Source: Armatimonadota bacterium | Lineage (GTDB): Bacteria; Sysuimicrobiota; Sysuimicrobiia; Sysuimicrobiales; Humicultoraceae | Length of the DNA: 64,000 nucleotides | Direction: 5' to 3' | NCBI GenBank assembly: GCA_031459855.1 | Contig: JAVKHP010000001.1 | Location: forward strand, 2,890,309 to 2,954,308 | In this document: one piece after another, positions 26,635-34,922 of the stretch | Layout of the letters: each line of letters begins with the position of its first letter | Numbering within the stretch: the stretch's first letter is position 1 | Position numbers and translations under genes: made by a program | Notes under the pieces: generated by a model | The model's database searches: none | What the model was told of the DNA's origin: nothing | What the model saw: the letters and a program-made list of their open reading frames with translations, nothing else

Positions 26635-27026
26635 GACTCCCGGTGGAAGAGGCCGCGCAGCCACCGCAGCTCCCCGCCGACCTGGGCGGCCCAGGCCGCC
26701 CGCCGCCGGCGCAGGCGTCGCACGCCCAGCGCGGCCAGGCCGGCGCTGGTGGCAGCCACGAGGACCAGCACCCCCAGCACCGCGAGCCAGGCGGGCAGCC
26801 ACAAGGCCAGCACCAGGATCAGCACGACGACCGCCAGGACGGGCACGAGCACGGCCAGCACCAGTGCGGCGCCCGCCAGGAGGCCCGCGACAGCGAGATC
26901 GCGGCCGGTGGCGCGCACCTGCACCCGGAGCAGGTCCCGATAGGCCCGCAGCAGCCGCGCGGCGTCTGCGACGAGGCGGCGGAGCACCTCGACGGTGGGC
27001 TCGTGGGGATCCCGCGCAGCGGCCAT
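26631..27026 (-). CDS. holin-X/DUF1469-type membrane protein
   Basis: 131 residues: an N-terminal helix EVLRRLVADAARLLRAYRDLLR, then two long hydrophobic helices (residues about 45-100) with a short turn at ALWLPAWLAV, and a basic C-terminus. This is the layout of the putative actinobacterial holin-X / DUF1469 family, usually coupled with a DUF3618 gene. It is not a phage holin by evidence; its cellular role is unknown. Confidence 0.6.
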   Translation of the reverse strand: MAAARDPHEPTVEVLRRLVADAARLLRAYRDLLRVQVRATGRDLAVAGLLAGAALVLAVLVPVLAVVVLILVLALWLPAWLAVLGVLVLVAATSAGLAALGVRRLRRRRAAWAAQVGGELRWLRGLFHRES

Positions 27027-27075
27027 CGCGCTAGTCTTTCGGGTGCGCCGGGAGTTCTCCTCCGGCGCGTCGACA

Positions 27076-27110
27076 GCCCGGGGGGACGGCGTGCAGCCGT
27101 CCCCCCGGGC
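27076..27110 (-). terminator. strong hairpin after the cupredoxin gene
   Basis: A perfect 15-bp inverted repeat, GCCCGGGGGGACGGC / complement, with a 5-base loop (GTGCA), between the cupredoxin stop (27135) and the next start (27026). No U-run follows on the minus strand, so intrinsic termination may be weak, but its stability suggests an end point or mRNA 3' protection. Confidence 0.65.
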
Positions 27111-27134
27111 CCGCTGCGGCGCGTGGACGCCGCG

Positions 27135-27548
27135 CTACTGCACGACCTTCAGGTCGCCGACCATCTCGGTGTGGTAGGTGCACTGCATCTTGTACGTCCC
27201 CGGCTGGTCGATCTTGACCTTGAACCGGCTCTCCTGCCCGGCGTTGACGGCCACGTCGGAGGTGATGTCGCCGCCGGGGACGCCCTGGATGACCAGGTTG
27301 TGCACCGTGGCGCCCTGGTTCGGGACCACGAACTCGTACTCGGCGCCAGCCTTGATCTCCACGGTCGCCGGCTCGTAGAGGTTGTCCTTCATGACGATGG
27401 TGATCGTCCCGCCCGCGGTGGGCGCAGCCGCCGTGGGCGCACCCGCGGTGGGCGCCGGCTGGGCCGGCTGCTGCGGCGCGCGACCGCCGCAGCCTGCCGC
27501 TACGACCGCGAGCACGAGGATCCCCATCCATGTCACTGCAGTGCGCAT
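27135..27548 (-). CDS. cupredoxin-domain lipoprotein (blue copper protein)
   Basis: 137 residues from ATG 27548, with AAAGGAG 8 bases before it. Lipoprotein signal WMGILVLAVVAAGC, then a Pro/Ala/Thr-rich linker and a cupredoxin fold. Type 1 copper ligands are visible: His in ATVHNLV and Cys-His-Met in KMQCTYHTEMVG. Probably an extracellular-face electron carrier or a copper-binding protein. A second, similar lipoprotein lies at 34424-34792 next to the bc-type genes. Monocistronic by context: hairpin after, divergent sequence gap before. Confidence 0.85.
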   Translation of the reverse strand: MRTAVTWMGILVLAVVAAGCGGRAPQQPAQPAPTAGAPTAAAPTAGGTITIVMKDNLYEPATVEIKAGAEYEFVVPNQGATVHNLVIQGVPGGDITSDVAVNAGQESRFKVKIDQPGTYKMQCTYHTEMVGDLKVVQ

Positions 27549-27791
27549 GCGTTCCGCTCCTTTCGGTGGAATGTCGACCGGCGCGGTGTGGTGTCCGTGC
27601 GGCCACGTGCTAGGGTACTGCGTTCCCCCCGGCGGGGCAAGGGGTGAGACACCCGGGCGCGGTCGTGACCTGCGACGCGCCGCGACACGCCCGCCGTGGA
27701 CCGCACAGGCGCCCTGCGCATCCCGGACCGCCGTGTGCGCATCGCCCCGACGCACCAGCGGCGGCCGGATCGGCCCCGCGGGCCGGGGTGG

Positions 27792-29015
27792 TCAGCCGGT
27801 GGGCTCCAGGAGCACCTTCACGGCACGCTGCCCGCGCTTGTCGAGGGCGGTGGCCAGCGCCCGCCCCACGTGCCGCAGGGGGAACCGATGGGTCACGAGC
27901 GGTCGCAGGTCCACGCGCCCCGTGGCCAGCAGCTCCATGGCGAGCTCGATGGCCCGCACGGTGCGTCCCCCTGTGTGTTCCGTTGCGTAGAACGACGTTC
28001 CCACCACGCGCACCTCCCGCAGGTACAGCGGCGTCCAGTCCACGCCCCGCGGGGTGAAGGCGATGCCCACGCACACCACCGTGCCGCCGGCGCGGGTCAG
28101 GCGCAGGGCGTCGTCGAGGGCGCGGCTCGTGCCCGCGCACTCCAGCGTGACGTCGGCCCCGTCGGTGACCAGGGGGCGTCCGAGCAGTGGCTGCAGCAGC
28201 CGCGCGCCCACGAGCCCGGCCACCTCGTCGTAGAGCGCGCGCCCCCGGGACGTCAGCACCTGGTGCGCACCCAGCCGTGCGGCCAGCGCGGCCTGGTGGG
28301 GGTAGCGGGCCACCGCGACGATCCGCACCGCAGGCCGCAGCGCCCGCAGCGCGCCCACGGTCGCCAGCCCCATGGCGCCCGCGCCGATCACCAGCACCGT
28401 CCCGGCGTGCTCGGGCACGTGGCGGAGCACGGCGTGGACGGCGCACGCCAGCGGCTCGGCGAACACCGCCTGCTCGTCGGGCAGCGCGTCGGGCACCGGC
28501 ACGAGCTGCGAGCGGTGGGCCACCATCAGCTCACCCCACGCGCCGCCCACGTCCCGGCAGAATCCCTGGCCGAACCCGGGCGGCAGCCGCCCGTCGGCGA
28601 ACCGTGTGCAGAGGTTGTAGTCGCCGCGACGGCACGCCGGACACGGTGCGTCGAAGCCCCGCGGCAGGCACGGCAACAGCGGCTCCACCACGACACGCTG
28701 TCCCGGGGCCACGCCGGCCGCTGGCCCCGCGGTCGCCACCTCGCCGACGTTCTCGTGACCGACCACGCACGGGAACGACGCGTAGACGGAGGCCGAGGGG
28801 CTAGCGTCCTGGTGGACGAGGTGCAGGTCGGAGCCGCAGATGCCTGCCAGGCGCACGCGCACCGCCACCCAGTCGGGCCCGGGGGGGACGGGTGCGGGGA
28901 TGTCGACCAGACGCACCGGGCTCAGGCGCACGAGGGCGGCGGGCGGCAGCCAGCGGCCCACGGCGCGGACGGCGAGGAACCGCGGGATGCTGAGGGACGC
29001 GACGACCGCCCTCAT
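27792..29015 (-). CDS. zinc-dependent alcohol dehydrogenase family protein
   Basis: 407-residue MDR-type oxidoreductase. The catalytic zinc site is GICGSDLHLVHQD and GHENVGEVA; the structural zinc cysteines are in PCPACRRGDYNLC. The Rossmann motif is VLVIGAGAMGLATVGALRA. A substrate cannot be assigned from sequence; the ~25-residue N-terminal extension (MRAVVASLSIPRFLAVRAVG) before the usual domain start is uncommon. It ends 243 bases from the cupredoxin gene and starts 12 bases after folD ends, so it may belong to the folate-gene unit. Confidence 0.82.
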   Translation of the reverse strand: MRAVVASLSIPRFLAVRAVGRWLPPAALVRLSPVRLVDIPAPVPPGPDWVAVRVRLAGICGSDLHLVHQDASPSASVYASFPCVVGHENVGEVATAGPAAGVAPGQRVVVEPLLPCLPRGFDAPCPACRRGDYNLCTRFADGRLPPGFGQGFCRDVGGAWGELMVAHRSQLVPVPDALPDEQAVFAEPLACAVHAVLRHVPEHAGTVLVIGAGAMGLATVGALRALRPAVRIVAVARYPHQAALAARLGAHQVLTSRGRALYDEVAGLVGARLLQPLLGRPLVTDGADVTLECAGTSRALDDALRLTRAGGTVVCVGIAFTPRGVDWTPLYLREVRVVGTSFYATEHTGGRTVRAIELAMELLATGRVDLRPLVTHRFPLRHVGRALATALDKRGQRAVKVLLEPTG

Positions 29016-29027
29016 GCGAGGCCCGTA

Positions 29028-29966
29028 TCACGCGCCGGCCAGGCGCGCTGCCGCGTCCACCACGTTGCGCATGAGCACGACGTTGGTCACGGCGCCCACC
29101 CCGCCGGGCACCGGCGTGATGGCCGCAGCCACGCGGCTGACCTCGGCGAAGGCCACGTCGCCGACCGTCTCACGCCGGGGTCGCCCACGCTCGTCCAGCA
29201 CCGGCCGACCGTCGGCATCGGTCACCGGCCGCACGTTGATGCCCACGTCGACGACCACGGCACCGGGCCGCACCATGGGCCCGCGGATGAACTCGGCCCG
29301 GCCCGCCGCGACGATCAGGATCTCGGCGCGGCGCGTGTGCTCTTCCAGACGGCCCGCGCGGGACGTGAAGGAATGGACGGTGGTCGGCGTCGCGTGCCGT
29401 TCCAGCGCCAGGAAGTAGGCCGGACGGCCCACGCTCGGGCTGCGCCCCACGATCACCAGGTCCTTGCCGGCGAAGGCCGTGCGGGGGTCGAGCCCGCGCC
29501 GCGCGAAGTACCGGTCCAGCAGCACGAAGCACGCCAGCGGGGTGGCGGGCACGACCGCCGGCTGCCCCAGGGCCAGGCGCCCGGCGTTGAGCGGGTGCAG
29601 GCCGTCGACGTCCTTGGCGGGATCCAGCGCCAGGAACACCTCGGCTTCGGGCAGCGCCGGCGGCAGCGGCCGCAGGGGCAGGACGCCGTGCACCGTCGGG
29701 TCGGCCGCCAGCGCCCGCAGCCAGGCGCGGACGTCGTCCAGGGACACCTCGGCGGGCAGGGTGACGTCGCGATAGGCGATGCCGACCTCCGCGGCGACCC
29801 GCTCGACCTGGCGACGGTAGACCCGTGCGCCGGGGTCGTCGCCCACCTGCACCGTGACGAGCCCGGGCACCACGCCGCGCGCCCGCAGCGCAGCCACCTG
29901 CGCCCGGAGCTCGGCCTTGAGGTCCTCGGCGATCGCGACGCCGTCGATGATCTCGGCGGTGCTCAT
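29028..29966 (-). CDS. folD: FolD-like methylenetetrahydrofolate dehydrogenase lacking cyclohydrolase residues
   Basis: 312 residues of the FolD family: IIDGVAIAEDLK, KDVDGLHPLNAGRL, VIVGRSPSVGRP, VVDVGINVRPV and ITPVPGGVGAVTNVVL. The catalytic centre is altered. Where Escherichia coli FolD has YVASK with the essential Lys54, this protein has YRRQV, so Lys is Val. The GILVQLPLP Gln98 is replaced (GVLPLRPLP), and TPxG becomes TPLA. Loss of Lys is known to abolish cyclohydrolase but not necessarily dehydrogenase. The overlapping upstream gene is an FchA-type cyclohydrolase, which could supply the missing step. Confidence 0.85.
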   Translation of the reverse strand: MSTAEIIDGVAIAEDLKAELRAQVAALRARGVVPGLVTVQVGDDPGARVYRRQVERVAAEVGIAYRDVTLPAEVSLDDVRAWLRALAADPTVHGVLPLRPLPPALPEAEVFLALDPAKDVDGLHPLNAGRLALGQPAVVPATPLACFVLLDRYFARRGLDPRTAFAGKDLVIVGRSPSVGRPAYFLALERHATPTTVHSFTSRAGRLEEHTRRAEILIVAAGRAEFIRGPMVRPGAVVVDVGINVRPVTDADGRPVLDERGRPRRETVGDVAFAEVSRVAAAITPVPGGVGAVTNVVLMRNVVDAAARLAGA

Positions 29967-30583
29967 CCGATCCGCGCGTACGCCTCCTGCACCACCTGGG
30001 CGCGCGTGGCTGCCAGCGCGCCCAGCCGGGCCGCGACCTCGCCCCAGAGCCCGTCGTCGGCGTCACCGACCCCTGCCAGGTTGACGCGCACGTTGAGCGC
30101 CGCCGCGGCAGCCGCGGCCTCGGCCAGCACCGCCGCCGCCGCAGCATCGCTGAGCACCTGGGGGTTGCCCCGCGCGGCCGCTGTCTGCGACAGCGCTGCG
30201 ACCTGGGCGCACAGCGCCACGACCTCGGCGGGCACCCGTGCGGCCTCGCGCAACGCCACCCGGGTCGCCTCGCGGCGCGCCGTGCGCTGGGCGTCGGTCT
30301 CGCGCGGCATGCGGTAGGCGTCCATCACGCGGCGGAAGGCCTCGGCGTCACGGTCGATGGCCGCCAGGAGCCGCGCGCGCAGCGCTGCGGCCTCGTCGCG
30401 GACCCGACGCATCTCGTCCTCGACCGCGGCGAACTTCTCCTTGCCCACGGTCAGGTTGGCGACCATCCCAACCAGCGCCGCCGCGAGCGCACCCGCCAGC
30501 GCCGCGGCTGCGCCGCCGCCCGGCTCGGGGGCGCTGGACGCCAGCCGCTCGAGGAACTGCTCGATGGACAACTCCGGATACAT
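29963..30583 (-). CDS. fchA: FchA/FTCD-C family methenyltetrahydrofolate cyclohydrolase
   Basis: 206-residue helical protein of the cyclodeaminase/cyclohydrolase family: SSAPEPGGGAAAALAGALAAAL, MVANLTVGKEKFAAVEDE, then a long helical tail with NLAGVGDADDG. This family includes stand-alone methenyl-THF cyclohydrolases and formiminoTHF cyclodeaminases; no formiminotransferase or histidine-degradation gene is near. Its stop overlaps the folD ATG (ATGA), which supports a joint one-carbon function. GGAGG precedes ATG 30583. Confidence 0.82.
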   Translation of the reverse strand: MYPELSIEQFLERLASSAPEPGGGAAAALAGALAAALVGMVANLTVGKEKFAAVEDEMRRVRDEAAALRARLLAAIDRDAEAFRRVMDAYRMPRETDAQRTARREATRVALREAARVPAEVVALCAQVAALSQTAAARGNPQVLSDAAAAAVLAEAAAAAAALNVRVNLAGVGDADDGLWGEVAARLGALAATRAQVVQEAYARIG

Positions 30584-30734
30584 GTGCCCTCCTCACCGCC
30601 GGCTGCCCGTGTTGCCCGGGGCGCACCCGACAACGGACATCGTGGCCTGGCGCCGCCGGCACAGGCTCCCGGCGGCGACGCCCGCTGATCCCGCCCCGCG
30701 CCACGCTGCGCGACGCCCGCCTGCGGACGCCTTG

Positions 30735-30754
30735 CCGGCGCCATGAGGCGCCGG
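30735..30754 (-). terminator. hairpin after folC
   Basis: CCGGCGCC-ATGA-GGCGCCGG, a perfect 8-bp stem with a 4-base loop, 33 bases after the folC stop. A second, 9-bp GC stem (30651-30677) lies between it and fchA. Neither has a U-tract. Confidence 0.4.
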
Positions 30755-30786
30755 TACGCCGTGCGTGCGCCGCGCATGCCCCCGGG

Positions 30787-32139
30787 TCAGTCGCCCGGCA
30801 CCCCCGCGGTCACCTGCAGCGCCGGCCGTCCCAGCCCCACGAGATGCTCGCGCACGGGCCCGGCTACGTGGAACGATCCCGCGACGCACACGACGTCCTG
30901 GGGCCCGGCCGCAGCGATGGCGGCGCCGGTCGCGGCTACCGGATCCTCCACCACGCGCACGTCCGCCACCTGCGGCCGGAAGGCCGCGGCCACGACCTCG
31001 GGCGACAGCGCCCGGGGATCGTCGGCACGCACCGCCCACACGGTGGCCGTGCGCGGCGCGACGACCCGGGCGATGCCAGCGAGGTCTTTGCTGCCCAGCA
31101 GTCCGATCACCAGGTGGACGCGGCGCCCGGGGAACACGTCGTCGAGGACCCGCCGCAGCGCGCGGAACGAGACGACGTTGTGCGCGACGTCGACGATGAC
31201 GACCGGTTCGTCGCGCACCACCTCGACCCGGGCCGGCCATTGCAGCCCAACCAGGCCCGCGCGCACCGCCGCCTCGTCGACGGCGAGGCCCTCGTCCACC
31301 AGGGCCTCGGCGGCGGCCACCGCGCAGGCGGCGTTGAGGGCCTGGTGACGGCCCAGCAACGGCACGCGCAGGGCCGCGTAGCGGCCACGCCGACCCCAGA
31401 CGTCCACGACGGTGCCGTCGCGCCCCACGTGCCGTGTGCGGTAGCGCACGTCGCGTCCCACGCGCACCAGCCGCGCGCCCAGCCGCGCCGCCCTGGCCTC
31501 AAGCACGCGGGCCGCCGCCGGCGCCTGCGGCACGGTCACCACGGCACGCCCTGGCCGCATGATGCCCGCGTCCTCGGCGGCGATCTGCGCCAGCCGGGTG
31601 CCGACGATCTCGGTGTGGTCGTAGTCGATGGTGGTGATCACCGCCAGGCGCGGGTCGAGCACGTTGGTGGCGTCCAGCCGGCCGCCGATCCCGACCTCGA
31701 TCACGCCCAGGTCGACGCGGGCCTGCGCGAAAGCCAGGAACGCCATGGCGGCGGCGGCCTCGAAGTACGACGGGGGCCAGCCCGGGCCACCAACCCCGGC
31801 CTCCACCGCCGCGCGCACGCGCGCCGCCAGCGCCGCGACCGCCTTCGGCGGCAGCCACCGGCCGTCTACCTGGAAGCGCTCGCACAGGTCGACCAGATGG
31901 GGCTTGGTGTACAGACCCACCCGCCAGCCCGCCGCAGTGGCCATGGCCGCGAGCATCGCCGCCGTGGAGCCCTTGCCCTTCGTGCCGGCAACCAGCACCG
32001 CCGGGAAGCCCCGCTCCGGGTGCCCCAGCAGGGCGCACAGCGCGCGCATGCGATCCAGCTTCACCGCCCCGGTGGGCTGGCCGGGCGGCCGGTGCGTGAG
32101 CAGCCCGTAGAGGAAGGCGAGGGCCTCGGCGTACGTCAT
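30787..32139 (-). CDS. folC: folylpolyglutamate synthase / dihydrofolate synthase FolC
   Basis: Mur-ligase-type enzyme adding glutamate to dihydropteroate and folates. 450 residues: N-terminal AEALAFLYGLL, ATP-binding VAGTKGKGSTAAMLAAM, YTKPHLVDLCERFQVDG, FEAAAAMAFLAFAQARVDLGVIEVGIGGRLDATN, TTIDYDHTEIVG, and C-terminal VIVDVAHNVVSFRAL. The usual DGAHNP reads DVAHNV, a mild change. It is placed with folD and fchA, making a folate group of genes. Confidence 0.93.
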   Translation of the reverse strand: MTYAEALAFLYGLLTHRPPGQPTGAVKLDRMRALCALLGHPERGFPAVLVAGTKGKGSTAAMLAAMATAAGWRVGLYTKPHLVDLCERFQVDGRWLPPKAVAALAARVRAAVEAGVGGPGWPPSYFEAAAAMAFLAFAQARVDLGVIEVGIGGRLDATNVLDPRLAVITTIDYDHTEIVGTRLAQIAAEDAGIMRPGRAVVTVPQAPAAARVLEARAARLGARLVRVGRDVRYRTRHVGRDGTVVDVWGRRGRYAALRVPLLGRHQALNAACAVAAAEALVDEGLAVDEAAVRAGLVGLQWPARVEVVRDEPVVIVDVAHNVVSFRALRRVLDDVFPGRRVHLVIGLLGSKDLAGIARVVAPRTATVWAVRADDPRALSPEVVAAAFRPQVADVRVVEDPVAATGAAIAAAGPQDVVCVAGSFHVAGPVREHLVGLGRPALQVTAGVPGD

Positions 32140-32182
32140 CGGGTGATCCCGCGCGGGCGGCCCGGTGGGCCGCCCTGCGCTC

Positions 32183-33262
32183 TCACGTCATGGGCACGCG
32201 CGTGAGCAGCCGCCCTTCGATCCGCGCGAGGATGTCGGGGATGCTGGGGCCGGTGATGGTGAGACCGTGGTTGCGCAAGCCCACCACCGCCCGGGTGGGG
32301 TCGGGGCTCTGGGCCACCAGCTCGGCCACCGCGCACGCCAGCTCGTAGGTGCCGCACGGGTACTGGATCTGGGTCGAGCGCACACCCTCCATCCAGGCGT
32401 GGACGTGGATGATGGCGCCCACGCCCGGATGGGCCGTGTAGATCATCCAGTGCTCGATGGCGTCCACCGAGACCCGGCGCGGCTCGACGTGGGGCGGGAC
32501 GCTCAGCAGCATCACGTTGCGCGAGGGCTCGTAGCCTTTGACCATGAGGATGTCGCGGCCGATGGTCTTCAGGTTGCCCTTGTTCACGCCGCTCGCGCTC
32601 ATCCAGAACCGGCGGGCGTCCTTGCGCACGCTGAGGTTGCCGTAGGAGAGCCCGCCGATGCCGAACAGGCGCTTGACGTGGGCCAGGTCGCGCGGGGGCA
32701 GCAGCTCCTCGATGGGAAACGCCGCGGGCAGCAACTTGAGCTCGTCCAGGCGCCGCCCCGCCTCGGCCAGCTGTCGGGTCAGCTCGTCGCCGTCCCACAG
32801 CTCGGGCTCCAGGTCGGGGTGGAACTCGTTGTTGATCACCAGCTGTGCCGAGGCCAGCGGGTACAGCCGCTCGAAGACCCGCGCGAAGAACGTCTCGTCG
32901 TCGGCGTCGTCGATGAGGAAGTAGCCCTGCTCGAGGGTGACCACCAGCGCGCGGGCACGGCCGGAGCCGTCGGGCACCAGGTAGATCACCATGTTGCCCA
33001 GGGTCCGCACCAGCAGCGGGTAGATCGCCGGCAGGACCTCGCCCTGGGGCTGCGGCCCCTCCACGATGGACACCACGAAGACGGCCTGCGCCTTGCGCCG
33101 GAAGGGCCGCGGTGCCTCGCGGGCGGCGAAGTGCAGGACGACGCGCGGCGATCGATCGGGCGTGGTCTCCTCCAACCCGCGAGCGCGCATCACGCGCTCG
33201 AGCCCGTCCGCGAACCACTGCTGCACGGGCGTGCGCGGGGTGCCAGAACGCGCAAAGGTCAT
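32183..33262 (-). CDS. class II aldolase/adducin-domain protein with N-terminal extension
   Basis: 359 residues; ATG 33262 has GGAGG 8 bases before it. The C-terminal ~170 residues are a class II aldolase domain: GGLSYGNLSVR, MSASGVNKG, AIIHVHAWMEG (the zinc HxH) and LRNHGLTITG (third zinc His). The ~185-residue N-terminal region (NMVIYLVPDGSGRARALVVTLE onward) is not part of that family and I do not recognise it. The catalytic aldolase Glu is not evident, so the reaction is unknown. It follows the prenyl synthase on the same strand after 187 bases. Confidence 0.7.
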   Translation of the reverse strand: MTFARSGTPRTPVQQWFADGLERVMRARGLEETTPDRSPRVVLHFAAREAPRPFRRKAQAVFVVSIVEGPQPQGEVLPAIYPLLVRTLGNMVIYLVPDGSGRARALVVTLEQGYFLIDDADDETFFARVFERLYPLASAQLVINNEFHPDLEPELWDGDELTRQLAEAGRRLDELKLLPAAFPIEELLPPRDLAHVKRLFGIGGLSYGNLSVRKDARRFWMSASGVNKGNLKTIGRDILMVKGYEPSRNVMLLSVPPHVEPRRVSVDAIEHWMIYTAHPGVGAIIHVHAWMEGVRSTQIQYPCGTYELACAVAELVAQSPDPTRAVVGLRNHGLTITGPSIPDILARIEGRLLTRVPMT

Positions 33263-33449
33263 CAGACGTTCCTCCGTGGTGTCAGTGCCATCGAGAGGCC
33301 GACCCCGCTCCCTACTGTAGCGCACCGCGCCCGGCAGCGGGGGCGGTCACCGCCCGCGGACACCACCCGCCGGGCGCGCCTGCCGTCGGGCCCGGCTGCG
33401 CGGCGCCGGCGCGACGTCTCCGACCGTTTCCGGGGTGCGCTCGGGGAAC

Positions 33450-34427
33450 TCATCGCGCCCGCACCAGCACGAACGCTGTCAGCGCCTCCAGGCTGGCCCG
33501 TGCGGGGCCAGGCGGCAGCGGCTGCAGGGCCGCCACGGCCCGGTCCGCGTACGTGCGCGCAACCTCCAGCGCCTGCCGGACGCCGTCGTAGCGGTGGACG
33601 AGCGCCTGGAGGTCGGCAAGCCCGCCGGCCTCCCCGCGCACCAGCGCCCGGAGACGGTCGCGGTCACCGGGGGGCGCCGCGCGCAGCGCGGCGATCACGG
33701 GGAGCGTCGTCTTCCCCGTGTCGATGTCGCTCCCGATGGGCTTCCCCATAGCCTGCGGGTCGCCCACCAGGTCCAGCGCGTCGTCGGTGATCTGGAAGCA
33801 CATCCCCCAGGCCAGGCCGAACGCCTCCAGCGCGTCGGCGACCGCGGGCCCGGCGCCGGCCACCAGCGCGCCTGCCCGGCAGGCCGCGGCGACCAGGCGT
33901 GCGGTCTTGCCCTCGATGATGCGGAAGTAGATGGCGTCGTCCTCGTAGGGCTCGCCCCCCACCTTGGTCGCCAGGATCTCCGCCTCGCTCATCGCCACCG
34001 CCGCCCGCGCGATCGTGGGCGCCACCTGCGGGTGCCGCATCCGGCTCACCAGGTCGAAGGCGGTGGCGAACAGGTAGTCGCCCAGCAGCACCGCCAGCTG
34101 GTTGCCCCACAGCACGTTGACGGTGGAGACGCCGCGGCGCAGGTCGGCGGCGTCGATGACGTCGTCGTGGATCAGCGAGGCGATGTGGATCAGCTCGACC
34201 GTGCCGGCCAGCCACAGGCGTTGCTCGTCGGCGCCGCCCGCCGCCGCGGCCGACAGCAGCGCCAGCGCCGGCCGGACCAGCTTCCCCCGCGCGGCCAGCA
34301 CGTGCGCGACCAGCTCGCCCACGAACGGGTCGTCGCTGCGCAGCTCACGGTGCAGCAGCTCGTACAGCCTCTCGAGGTCGTCGGCGACGGGCCGATAGAT
34401 CTCCTGCAGGTCGAGCGCCACGCTCAT
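33450..34427 (-). CDS. polyprenyl (all-trans) diphosphate synthase
   Basis: 325-residue IspA/HepT-like prenyltransferase. First Asp-rich motif ASLIHDDVIDAADLRRG, then GKLVRPALALL, EGKTARLVAAA, ITDDALDLVGD (second Asp-rich) and GKPIGSDIDTGKTTLPVI. The DDVID (DDxxD) motif with bulky flanks suggests medium or long chains such as the menaquinone or ubiquinone tail. The gene overlaps the cupredoxin stop, immediately downstream of the bc-type cluster, so it may make the quinone side chain used by that complex. Confidence 0.88.
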   Translation of the reverse strand: MSVALDLQEIYRPVADDLERLYELLHRELRSDDPFVGELVAHVLAARGKLVRPALALLSAAAAGGADEQRLWLAGTVELIHIASLIHDDVIDAADLRRGVSTVNVLWGNQLAVLLGDYLFATAFDLVSRMRHPQVAPTIARAAVAMSEAEILATKVGGEPYEDDAIYFRIIEGKTARLVAAACRAGALVAGAGPAVADALEAFGLAWGMCFQITDDALDLVGDPQAMGKPIGSDIDTGKTTLPVIAALRAAPPGDRDRLRALVRGEAGGLADLQALVHRYDGVRQALEVARTYADRAVAALQPLPPGPARASLEALTAFVLVRAR

Positions 34428-34792
34428 CGCGCCACCCGGATGGTCAGCGTCATGCCGGCCTCGCGGTGGCCGGGGATGCTGCAGTAGGCCACGTAGGTCC
34501 CCGGCTCGAGCTCGAACGCGACCGTCGCCTCCCCGCCGGGCGGCACACCCTCGATCTGGGCTCCGCGCACGCCGTCGACGACCAGGTTGTGCTCCACCAG
34601 CCCCTCGTTCTTGAGGCGCACCGCGATGCGTCCGGCCGCCACCGCCAGCGACGCGGGCGCAAACGCCCACTCGCGGGCCACCACGTCCACGACCGCCGGC
34701 GGCAGCGCTGGCGCGGCGCGCCGCACCCCGCACCCTGTCGCGACCAGCGCCACGACGGCAACCGCCACGACGCCAGGGAGTCCGGACCGCAC
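34424..34792 (-). CDS. cupredoxin-domain lipoprotein next to the bc-type cluster
   Basis: 122 residues, lipoprotein signal VAVAVVALVATGC, then a cupredoxin domain. Copper ligands: His in VEHNLVVDG and Cys-His-Met in AYCSIPGHREAGM. It is similar in plan to the protein at 27135-27548, but sits in the electron-transfer block, between the 34-residue membrane peptide and the prenyl synthase (ATGA overlap). A plausible high-potential electron acceptor for the Rieske branch, or part of a copper enzyme assembly. Confidence 0.84.
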   Translation of the reverse strand: MRSGLPGVVAVAVVALVATGCGVRRAAPALPPAVVDVVAREWAFAPASLAVAAGRIAVRLKNEGLVEHNLVVDGVRGAQIEGVPPGGEATVAFELEPGTYVAYCSIPGHREAGMTLTIRVAR

Positions 34793-34817
34793 AGACCGCC
34801 GCCGCGCCCCGAGGGGC

Positions 34818-34922
34818 TCAGGCTTCGGCGATGAGGCCGAACGAGGCCACGAACGCCAGCAGCAGGAAGAAGAACACGTAGAAGAGCAGGTACGCCAGCC
34901 AGACCCGCAGCGGGCGCTTCAT
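34818..34922 (-). CDS. 34-residue single-helix membrane peptide
   Basis: ATG 34922 overlaps the stop of the MvhD-like gene (ATGA) and the frame encodes 34 residues: a basic start MKRPLRVWL, then one aromatic-rich hydrophobic helix (LLFYVFFFLLLAFVASFG) and an acidic end. The tight overlap and clean membrane helix suggest a real small subunit of the adjoining membrane complex. No family recognised. Confidence 0.6.
   Translation of the reverse strand: MKRPLRVWLAYLLFYVFFFLLLAFVASFGLIAEA

Noticed and set aside
26631-27026. Prophage holin
   Set aside because: The family name is historical; neighbours are tat and cupredoxin genes and no other phage gene is near.
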